DNA of 64,000 nt from contig JAFGEW010000016.1 in assembly GCA_016931415.1 (NCBI GenBank), positions 38,895 to 102,894 of the forward strand, in the 5' to 3' direction. This stretch comes from Verrucomicrobiota bacterium (GTDB lineage: Bacteria > Auribacterota > JABMQX01 > JAFGEW01). How positions within the stretch are numbered: position 1 is the stretch's first letter; every line of letters starts with the position of its first letter. Both the position numbers and the translations under genes were made by a program. Below, piece after piece: positions 57,814 through 64,000 of the stretch. A model generated the notes under the pieces. The model worked only from the letters and a program-made list of their open reading frames with translations. It was not told the DNA's origin and searched no databases.

Positions 57814-59712
57814 CTACGCGATGGTGTCAATCCGTCCGTTATGAGTGCTCACGGCACGCGCCGAGGCCTCGGGCGTGGATACGGCGTCGCGGCCCGTGCG
57901 CGCATCGTCGTGCGCGCCCGCCGCCGCCCGGTCCCGCTGTTGGCCGTGGCTATCCGGATGCTTGGAGGCCCAGGACTCCGGATCGGTCTGGCTCCGCACG
58001 GACACCTCGAACCGGTCGAGGTTGAAGCCCTCGTTGCGCAGCACGGAGCGAAGCTGCGATACGTGCTGCTCGACGGCGTGACGGACCTGCTCGCTCTCGA
58101 CGGCAAGCCGAGCCGACACGGTGCGCCCCTCGGTGACCAGCTCCATGCGCACTGCGCCGAGCGACGGCGGTCGGAGCTGGAGCGTGACACGCGTCTGGCC
58201 GTTTTTGACGCTGACAAGGGCGCTCTGGATCACCTGCCGGCCGATCGAACGCGCCAGCTCAATTCGCTCGCGCAGGTCAGCAGGTGCCGAGGCCGTCTGG
58301 AGCACCTGCTGGAAAACGCTCTCGAGACGCTCGGCGACCCCGGCATCGGCCGTTCCGGCGCTGTTGCCGCCGGAGCCCGATGAGCGCGCATCGAGAAGCC
58401 CGTCCCCGGCACTCCCCTTGCCGCCATCGGACACAGACTCGAGGCCTGTTACCCCGTCGGTGGAAGGCGTCAGGGCCGACGCAGACACATTGGCGACCCG
58501 CGGCGCGTCGGGTAGCGAAGTGTTATCGGCCAGAACGACGTCACGCGCTGTATCTGTGCGCGCGCCATGCGCCAACTCGTTCCCAACGCTGCGACTCGGA
58601 TCGGCCTTGTGCTCACCGCTGTTGCGCTCGCTCGCCTCGGCGTGTTCAGGTGCCGGTGTGCGCGGTTGGTCCGATTCGATCTCTGCGCTGTCTGCTTCCG
58701 CGTCTGTGGCGGTCTCAGAGTTCACCTCAGATTTCGGAGGCGGTACGGCTTCGGCATTGCCGGGCACTGCCCGCTCTTCGCCGATCGCTTCGCGTGCTTG
58801 CGCCGCAACCTCGCTCGGCGCTGCGTCTGTCTGGAGCGGCGTCACGGCCGGCTCATGGGACAACTCAAGCGGCGATTCCGTGCCAGGCGCTGCCGTCCTC
58901 GCAGGTTCGGCCATCACCGGGACAGGACAGGATACGGCCTGCTGTGCCGCGCCTTGGGCTGCTGAGTTGGATCCCTCCGTCTGAGACGGCGCGTCCGTTG
59001 CGGCGGACGCTTCGGGCTCGTCGCTGTCCGTCAGCTCCGTGGGCTCAGCCAGGGCCTGTGGCGCCGGCGGTGTCTCCGGACGAAGCGCGGTCGAGGCGTC
59101 AGGTGTGATCACCTCATCGGAGGCCGGGGCGACACCGTCGAGCACCGGCTTCTGCTCGCTCACCGGCACGTCGAGAACGTTCACTTTGGGATGCTCCGGA
59201 CGCTCCGGGCGATCAGGGCGCTCAGGTTGCTCGGGCTGCTCAGGACGCTCAGGACGCTCGGGACGCTCCAGGCGGGCGGCTGTCTCCGGCAGGGCTGGGC
59301 GCTCGGGGCGATCCGGACGCTCAGGGCGGTCGGGTCGTTCGGGTCGTTCCGGTCGCTCGGGCCGGTCGGGGTGTTCCTGACCGACGGCGAGCTCAGGTGG
59401 CGCCTCACCACCCGGACACTCAGGCTCCTCGGGCCGCTCCAGATCCTCGACTGGTTCGGGCTGGTCCGGATCTTCAGGCTGTCGCGAAAGCTCGCGACGT
59501 TCGGGAGCGTTGCATCGATGCGTGTACCCAGCGCGGTGCACGTGCGGCGCCAGGGTCTCGGCCTCTGTAGCGCGATGCATCACAGACCGGCCGCGGTCCA
59601 GCGCATCAAGCAGCGCGCGGTGGAAACCATCGCCTGACCGCGCGTTCGGTGCCGGCGCGCTCGTCCGGTCTGGGTGCGAGATGCTCGCGCCGATGTTGAG
59701 CAGTTCGTTCAT
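57814..59712 (-). CDS. fliK: Hook-length control protein FliK with a tripeptide-repeat ruler
   Basis: FliK measures hook length and triggers FlhB switching. The 632-residue protein has the Flg_hook domain near the C-terminus: ARSIGRQVIQSALVSVKNGQTRVTLQLRPPSLGAVRMELVTEGRTVSARLAVESEQVRHAVEQHVSQLRSVLRNEGFNLDRFEVSV. The long N-terminal part is disordered and rich in Pro, Glu and Ala. Residues about 114-174 are made of (D/E)RP and PER tripeptides (59191-59373). The ATG at 59712 has GGAAAAG upstream, and a sigma-54-like promoter is at 59763-59778. It starts the hook-motor-export operon. Confidence 0.87.
   Translation of the reverse strand: MNELLNIGASISHPDRTSAPAPNARSGDGFHRALLDALDRGRSVMHRATEAETLAPHVHRAGYTHRCNAPERRELSRQPEDPDQPEPVEDLERPEEPECPGGEAPPELAVGQEHPDRPERPERPERPDRPERPDRPERPALPETAARLERPERPERPEQPEQPERPDRPERPEHPKVNVLDVPVSEQKPVLDGVAPASDEVITPDASTALRPETPPAPQALAEPTELTDSDEPEASAATDAPSQTEGSNSAAQGAAQQAVSCPVPVMAEPARTAAPGTESPLELSHEPAVTPLQTDAAPSEVAAQAREAIGEERAVPGNAEAVPPPKSEVNSETATDAEADSAEIESDQPRTPAPEHAEASERNSGEHKADPSRSVGNELAHGARTDTARDVVLADNTSLPDAPRVANVSASALTPSTDGVTGLESVSDGGKGSAGDGLLDARSSGSGGNSAGTADAGVAERLESVFQQVLQTASAPADLRERIELARSIGRQVIQSALVSVKNGQTRVTLQLRPPSLGAVRMELVTEGRTVSARLAVESEQVRHAVEQHVSQLRSVLRNEGFNLDRFEVSVRSQTDPESWASKHPDSHGQQRDRAAAGAHDDARTGRDAVSTPEASARAVSTHNGRIDTIA
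59191..59373 (-). repeat. Tandem (D/E)RP codon repeat in fliK
   Basis: About 60 codons read as DRP, ERP and EQP tripeptides, mostly built on 9-base units with GAGCGTCC, GACCGCCC and similar variants. Repeated DNA of this type can expand or shrink by slipped pairing in nine-base steps without breaking the frame, changing the length of the protein ruler. Confidence 0.85.
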
Positions 59713-59762
59713 CTTACTTTTCCACGAACGGACGCATGTGACTTGGAACACGGGCGCATCTG

Positions 59763-59778
59763 AGCAAGTTGTGTACCC
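59763..59778 (-). promoter_or_regulatory. Candidate sigma-54 promoter for the fliK-flgD-flgE-motor-export operon
   Basis: Minus-strand GGGTACACAACTTGCT keeps GG-N10-GC and TTGCT, with two mismatches in the -24 element. The start would be about 40 bases before fliK, and a terminator lies just upstream at 59844-59862. Confidence 0.5.
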
Positions 59779-59843
59779 GCCGTTTTCGATCCCCCGTCGA
59801 GAGACGCATTTGCCGTTCCACTGCGTCCGAGCGGAAGGAAACG

Positions 59844-59862
59844 GCCCGCGGCAACAGCGGGC
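59844..59862 (-). terminator. Terminator after the motE-like gene
   Basis: Six-base arms GCCCGC and GCGGGC enclose a seven-base loop, followed on the minus strand by CGTTTCCTTCC. It separates the fliG...motE transcript from fliK. The 273 bases between the two genes hold no other feature besides this and the promoter. Confidence 0.6.
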
Positions 59863-59985
59863 TTCAGAGAAGGTGCGCCGGCAGCAACGCAGACGCGCTC
59901 ATACGCACTGACGCGCACGCGTGGAGTCGCTGGAAGAAAGTGCCGGAAGGTCGGAAAGAACTGCCCGCGCCAAGCAAGCGCGACG

Positions 59986-60624
59986 TCACTGCGGCGGCGC
60001 GAAAAGCGAGGCTTGCTCGCTCGAAAGCGACAGCGTATTGCGCATGAGCTGGCTGATCTTCGTGGCGCGTTTGCGGTTGCGCTCTTGGTCTGCAGCACTC
60101 GTCCCCAATTGCGCGAGCTCCTCGAGCACCTTGGCGGCCGAGCGGTCGTTCATCACCACGAGCAATTCGGCACACTCCTGGTCGCTCTCGTTCTCAAGGA
60201 TGCCGGCGGCGGCTTCGGGGGTCATTTTCTCATACTTCTTCGCGAGCGCCTGGAGTGCCTCGCTCCGCGCCTCGTCGACGATCGGGTAGAGCAGCCGAAT
60301 GCGATCGAACAGTTCCCGGTTCCGCGCTTCGAGCGTCTCGTTGTCGCTCTTGAGCTGGCGGAGCTGGTCGAGCTGGTCGTCGCGCGTCTCGATAAGCGCC
60401 TCGCGTTCCTTGAGCTTAGCCAGGATCGCGTCGATCTCGTCGACACGCCCGTCCTTGGGCTCGGCGAACTCCTCGCCCGTCTCGACCACCGCGAAGAGTT
60501 CCTTGACGACGGGCAGGCGCTGCAATCCCTCCTTGCCGATCACAACGATTGTCGCAACCTCGGCGCCGACCACGATGACAATCGCCGCCACGAGCGTCAG
60601 TATGAAGTTCCTGAGCGCTTTCAT
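59986..60624 (-). CDS. MotE-like chaperone / MgtE-N domain protein
   Basis: A 212-residue protein with an N-terminal membrane span (FILTLVAAIVIVVGAEVATIVVI), a long coiled coil (IDAILAKLKEREALIETRDDQLDQLRQLKSDNETLEARNRELF) and a C-terminal MgtE-N-like helical domain (LAKKYEKMTPEAAAGILENESDQECAELLVVMNDRSAAKVLEEL). This is the shape of MotE, which stabilises MotC in some flagellates, though here the stator is MotAB. It overlaps fliJ by four bases (ATGA). Confidence 0.75.
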   Translation of the reverse strand: MKALRNFILTLVAAIVIVVGAEVATIVVIGKEGLQRLPVVKELFAVVETGEEFAEPKDGRVDEIDAILAKLKEREALIETRDDQLDQLRQLKSDNETLEARNRELFDRIRLLYPIVDEARSEALQALAKKYEKMTPEAAAGILENESDQECAELLVVMNDRSAAKVLEELAQLGTSAADQERNRKRATKISQLMRNTLSLSSEQASLFAPPQ

Positions 60625-61082
60625 CGCTGCACCTCTTCGCGAAGGCGGCGCACGTGCCGCCCGGTGGCCACCTCGTCGATGAGCTTCTGCTCCCAGCCGG
60701 CCAGCGCCTTGTCGTAGGCGCGTCGATCGCTCTCCTCGATCTTCTCGAGCACCTTGACGTCGCGCTTGGCCTCAACGAGTTCGATGCGTTTCGCCTCGAT
60801 CTGCGCGTCCCAGCGCACGAGCTGCTCTTCGACGCATCGGATGTCATCGGCAAGCTTGAGGAAATAGCGCGCGAGCCCGGCGAGATCGCTCAGTGTCTCG
60901 TGCGCCTCAGCCCGCCCTGCGAGTTCGCACTGGCGGTCAAGCAGCTCACCCTGCACGGCGAACAGCTTCCGCTCATCCTGGAGCCGCTGCGCCATGAGCG
61001 CTGCCAGCTCGTTCTTCTTCACGTCCTCGCCGTGGCGCCTCATCTCAAGCACCCGCTGGAATCGAAACACAAACCGTTTCAC
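60621..61082 (-). CDS. fliJ: Flagellar export protein FliJ
   Basis: FliJ is the central stalk of the FliI ATPase and a chaperone escort. The 153-residue protein is almost wholly a coiled coil, starting MKRFVFRFQRVLEMRRHGEDVKKNELAALMAQRLQDERKLF and ending in EKIEESDRRAYDKALAGWEQKLIDEVATGRHVRRLREE, typical of FliJ. It overlaps fliI and the motE-like gene by four bases each. Confidence 0.9.
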   Translation of the reverse strand: MKRFVFRFQRVLEMRRHGEDVKKNELAALMAQRLQDERKLFAVQGELLDRQCELAGRAEAHETLSDLAGLARYFLKLADDIRCVEEQLVRWDAQIEAKRIELVEAKRDVKVLEKIEESDRRAYDKALAGWEQKLIDEVATGRHVRRLREEVQR

Positions 61083-62428
61083 GCCCGGTCTCCCGCAGCC
61101 GAGGCGATGGCGCTCTCACTGCCGATGAGTTCGATGAGCCCGTGCACGGCCGTGCGCAGCTCGCAGGTCTCCTCAATGTCCTGGCGTAGGAACGCCTCGA
61201 TCTTCGGGATCATGGCGGTCGCGAGGTCGATCTCGCGGTTGCTCCCACGCTTGTACGCCCCGATGTTGATCAGGTCCTGGGCGCGCGCGTAGACGGCCAC
61301 ATGGTGCTGGACGCGCCGTGCCGCCTCAAGCTGCTCGCGCGGCACGATGTCGATCATGACGCGGCTGATGCTCTGGAGTACGTCGATGGCCGGGTAGTGG
61401 TTGCGCGCAGCGAGCTCGCGCGACAAGACGACGTGTCCGTCGAGAATCGCCCGTGCGTGGTCGGCCACCGGCTCGCTCATGTCGTCGCCCTCGACGAGCA
61501 CGGTGTAAAGCCCCGTGATGCTGCCTTTGTCAGAGGTGCCGGCGCGCTCGAGCAGCCTGGGCAGCGCGGCGAACACCGACGGCGTGTAGCCCTTGGTCGT
61601 CGGTGGCTCGCCGACCGACAGCCCGACTTCACGCAGCGCCATCGCGTAGCGCGTCACCGAATCCATCATGAGCATGACGTCGCAGCCCTCGCTGCGGAAA
61701 TGCTCGGCGATGGCCGCCACCGCGTGCGCACCCTTGATGCGCACAAGGGCCGGCTGGTCCGAGGTCGCCACGACGACGACGGAGCGCTTCAGCCCCTCCG
61801 CACCGAGGTCCTTCTCGAGGAACTCGCGCACCTCGCGGCCGCGCTCGCCGATAAGACCGATGACGTTGACGTCGGCCTCCGTCTGGCGCGCGATCATGCC
61901 GAGGAGCACGCTCTTGCCTACGCCGCTGCCGCTGAAGATCCCGAGGCGCTGGCCCCGGCCGCAGGTAAACACGGCGTCGATCGCGCGGATGCCCGTGCCG
62001 AGCGGTTCGCGGATGCGCCGCCGCACGAGGGGGTTGATCGGGTCGGCCTCGATCGGACACTCCGCCTCGGCGCCGAGCGGGCCTTTGCCGTCGATGGGCC
62101 GGCCCAGCCCATCAAGCACACGCCCGAGCAAGCGATGCCCGGCCGGCACGCGCAGCGGATGACCCGCAGCGACGACCTCGCTTCCCGGGTGGATGCCTTT
62201 CATATCGCCCAGCGGCATGAGCAGCGCCTTGCGGTCGCGGAACCCGACAACCTCGGCCGCCACCGGCGTGCCGCCCTCCGCCGTGACAAGGCACAGCTCG
62301 CCCACCGACACAGGCGGCCCATCGGCTTCGATGACGAGCCCGACAACGTGCGTCACGCGGCCGCGAAGCTGCAACGGACGGGCACGCGCCACGCGCGCGG
62401 CATATCGCTCAAGAATGGATGTCGTCAC
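61079..62428 (-). CDS. fliI: Flagellum-specific ATPase FliI
   Basis: FliI is the export ATPase, related to F1 beta subunits. The 449-residue protein has Walker A (GIFSGSGVGKSVLLG) at about residue 160, VIGLIGERGREVREFLEKDLG, Walker B (DVMLMMDSVTRYAMALREVGLSVGEPPTTKGYTPSVFAALPRLLERAG) and SITGLYTVLVEGDDMSEPVADHARAILDGHVVLSR. I chose the GTG at 62428, preceded by GGGGG; a TTG at 62461 would extend into the fliH stop. It follows fliH by 25 bases. Confidence 0.96.
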   Translation of the reverse strand: MTTSILERYAARVARARPLQLRGRVTHVVGLVIEADGPPVSVGELCLVTAEGGTPVAAEVVGFRDRKALLMPLGDMKGIHPGSEVVAAGHPLRVPAGHRLLGRVLDGLGRPIDGKGPLGAEAECPIEADPINPLVRRRIREPLGTGIRAIDAVFTCGRGQRLGIFSGSGVGKSVLLGMIARQTEADVNVIGLIGERGREVREFLEKDLGAEGLKRSVVVVATSDQPALVRIKGAHAVAAIAEHFRSEGCDVMLMMDSVTRYAMALREVGLSVGEPPTTKGYTPSVFAALPRLLERAGTSDKGSITGLYTVLVEGDDMSEPVADHARAILDGHVVLSRELAARNHYPAIDVLQSISRVMIDIVPREQLEAARRVQHHVAVYARAQDLINIGAYKRGSNREIDLATAMIPKIEAFLRQDIEETCELRTAVHGLIELIGSESAIASAAGDRA

Positions 62429-62453
62429 CGCATTCCCCCGCAATGCGCACGGT

Positions 62454-63104
62454 CTAGCCAAGTAACGCTTGGCGGAGTTGCTCGATCTGCTTGTCGAGCT
62501 GGGCGTCCACGATGCCCATGTTCGACTCGACGAGGCACCCGCACCGGCCCACAGTCGGGTCGTCGACGAACTCGACGCCCGCGGCGCCCGACAGGGCCGC
62601 GTCGAGTGGCCGCCCCCCGGCGCTCAGCGTCTCACGGTCGGCCGGGTTGACGCGCACGACGACGTGCTTTCGATCCATGCTCTGGCGCACGGCTTCGGCC
62701 ACAAGCTCCGGCGTGACGCTCGACGTCTCGACCTCGCGCGCCAGCACACGGCAGGCGATCGTCAGCACAAGCCCCGCCACCTCGCGCTCGGCGCCCCGCA
62801 GCAGTTGCTCACGGGCCGCCGAGACCGCACCGATCAGCCCATCGAGCACAGCCATCTTGTCCTCGAATTCCTTCTTGAGCCGCCCGGCTACCTCCTCGGC
62901 GGCGCGTTGGGCGCCTTCGCGCTCGCCAAGCTCGTAGCCCTTGGCAGAGCCCTGCGCGAAACCGCGCTCGAACGCCTTGCCCGTCTCGTGCTCGAGAATC
63001 GCGTCGAGCTCGTGCTGCGTCACGAGCCGCTCGGGGCGGCCCCCAACGTGGTACGGCTCAGAGAGCAGCCGCCCCGTCTTCAACGCGCTAGACAAGGACC
63101 TCAT
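62454..63104 (-). CDS. fliH: FliI regulator / export stator FliH
   Basis: FliH binds FliI and FliN and guides the ATPase. The 216-residue protein has a mixed N-terminus, a Gly-containing heptad region (AFERGFAQGSAKGYELGEREGAQRAAEEV), a helix, and a C-terminal FliH domain: EVAGLVLTIACRVLAREVETSSVTPELVAEAVRQSMDRKHVVVRVNPADRETL, then GRCGCLVESNMGIVDAQLDKQIEQLRQAL. It overlaps fliG upstream by 17 bases. Confidence 0.9.
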   Translation of the reverse strand: MRSLSSALKTGRLLSEPYHVGGRPERLVTQHELDAILEHETGKAFERGFAQGSAKGYELGEREGAQRAAEEVAGRLKKEFEDKMAVLDGLIGAVSAAREQLLRGAEREVAGLVLTIACRVLAREVETSSVTPELVAEAVRQSMDRKHVVVRVNPADRETLSAGGRPLDAALSGAAGVEFVDDPTVGRCGCLVESNMGIVDAQLDKQIEQLRQALLG

Positions 63105-64000
63105 CCTCGCGGCCTCCGCGACCGGCGATCAGCACCTCGCCCTGCTCGTCGAGCGTGCGGACGATGTTCACGATCTTCTGCTGCGCTTCCTCGACGGTCT
63201 TGAGCTTAACCGGGCCCATGTACTCGAGCTCTTCCTGGATCATCTCGACGGCCCGCTTGGAAAGGTTCGAGAAGAACTTCGCCTTCACCTCGTCGCTGGC
63301 GGCCTTGAGCGCCACGGTCACATCCTTGATGTCGATCTCCTTAAGCACACGCTGCATCGACTTGTCCTCGACGAGCACGAGGTCTTCGAAAACGAACATG
63401 AGCTTCTTGACTTCCTCGGCGATCTCCCATTCCTTCTCCTTGAGCGACTCGAGAATGCGCTTCTCCGTACTCCGGTTGATCAGGTTCAGAATGCTCGCCA
63501 CAGCCCGCGCACCACCGACGGTGCGCAGGTTCTGCTTGTAGCTCGACACCTGTTTCCGGAGCACCGACTCGATCTGGGCAACGACCTCGGGATCGGCCTT
63601 GTCCATCTTGGCCACGCGCAGGATGACCTCGTTCTGCGTGTCCTCGGGGAGGCCGGCCATGATCTGCGCGGCCTGGTACGGCGGCAGGTGCGCGATGACA
63701 AGCGCGATCGTCTGCGGCTGCTCTTTCGAGAGCACGTTGACGAGCTGGGCCGCGTTGATATTGTGGAACACCTCGAACGAGGTGCTCTTGGCCATCACGA
63801 CGTCGATGCGGTTGATGATGTCGGCCGCCTTGCGCGCCCCGAGCGCCTCCTCGAGCACTCGCTTGGCGAACGCGATGCCGCCGGCCGCCGTCGTGCCGCT
63901 GCGGTAGGCGTTCCCGACCGCCTCCTCGAGGACTTGCTCCTGCGTCTCCGGCGCCACGTTGTGCACCTCGGCCAGCGAGCCGATGATCTTCTCGACCTCG
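63088..64000 (-). CDS. fliG: Flagellar motor switch protein FliG, C-terminal part (runs off the right edge)
   Basis: FliG transmits torque from stator to rotor. About 303 codons are in view and the frame is open to the right edge. The segment has the middle domain NVLSKEQPQTIALVIAHLPPYQAAQIMAGLP and the C-terminal domain with LMFVFEDLVLVEDKSMQRVLKEIDIKDVTVALKAASDEVKAKFFSNLSKRAVEMIQEELEYMGPVKLKTVEEAQQKIVNIVRTL, in which the charged ridge (KxxxR, DD-type) residues that touch MotA are kept. fliF and fliE probably lie upstream, beyond 64000. Confidence 0.96.
   Translation of the reverse strand, partial: EVEKIIGSLAEVHNVAPETQEQVLEEAVGNAYRSGTTAAGGIAFAKRVLEEALGARKAADIINRIDVVMAKSTSFEVFHNINAAQLVNVLSKEQPQTIALVIAHLPPYQAAQIMAGLPEDTQNEVILRVAKMDKADPEVVAQIESVLRKQVSSYKQNLRTVGGARAVASILNLINRSTEKRILESLKEKEWEIAEEVKKLMFVFEDLVLVEDKSMQRVLKEIDIKDVTVALKAASDEVKAKFFSNLSKRAVEMIQEELEYMGPVKLKTVEEAQQKIVNIVRTLDEQGEVLIAGRGGREDEVLV

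Noticed and set aside
59191..59373. Regular repeats that could be taken for a CRISPR array
   Set aside because: The units are nine-base coding repeats without spacers, in frame with FliK.
1..64000. Search for tRNA, rRNA, insertion sequences, integrases and phage genes
   Set aside because: No cloverleaf with a credible anticodon loop, no transposase or integrase motifs and no target-site repeats were seen, though a tRNA could escape visual reading.

Overview
The window is a high-GC, densely packed bacterial chromosome segment dominated by one of the largest continuous flagellar loci one can meet. About 40 of its genes build, export, power or regulate a flagellum, nearly all on the minus strand. 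The presence of P-ring (FlgI), L-ring (FlgH) and FlgA proteins means the cell is a Gram-negative diderm. FlhF and FlhG imply controlled, probably polar, flagellar placement. Sigma-54-type and sigma-28-type promoters, FliA/FlgM, and a fliW-csrA pair beside a flagellin are all present. The exact phylum cannot be fixed from the sequence alone. The mix of DUF115 motility accessory factors, short flagellins, UxaE-type epimerase and HDOD proteins would fit an uncultured lineage such as Planctomycetota or another PVC-like or deep-branching candidate phylum, but this is inference.

Layout, left to right. 1-3303: the start of cheW (minus), then ispD, a pseudo-receiver/HATPase protein and an HDOD protein (plus). 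3272-10417: a minus-strand operon of an unrecognised protein, two DUF115/MAF proteins, a winged-helix/Rossmann regulator, a DUF362 Fe-S-like protein and an NHL propeller. 10599-15965: zincin-like protein, a small protein, fliS, fliD, flagellin 1, csrA and fliW. 16022-24012: flgL-flgK-flgN-flgJ-flgI-flgH-flgA-flgG-flgF, behind a near-perfect sigma-54 promoter. 24286-26068: flagellins 2 and 3. 26525-27796: flgM and a second HDOD gene. 27803-31159: a uronate-type catabolic operon (SDR, uxaE, iolB). 31350-38739: a surface-sugar island (neuB, spsF-like, two radical SAM/SPASM enzymes, three glycosyltransferases). 38902-41861: TPR protein (plus), CsgG-like lipoprotein and a small coiled-coil protein. 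41897-64000: fliA, flhG, flhF, flhA, flhB, fliR, fliQ, fliP, fliO, fliN, fliM, two fliL genes, motB, motA, flbD, flgE, flgD, fliK, motE-like, fliJ, fliI, fliH and the 3' part of fliG. fliF, fliE, flgB and flgC are not in view and probably lie beyond the right edge.

How it works together. The right-hand operons supply the switch, export gate, stators and hook. The sigma-54-driven flgF...fliW-csrA run supplies distal rod, rings, hook-filament junction and translational control. FliA, held by FlgM, should then fire the sigma-28 promoters found before flagellin 1 and fliD. Each of the three flagellin leaders carries a hairpin presenting GGA in its loop, as expected for CsrA repression relieved by FliW. 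The sugar island and MAF genes are the likely machinery for glycosylating flagellin. No rRNA, tRNA, CRISPR array, insertion sequence or integrase was seen.
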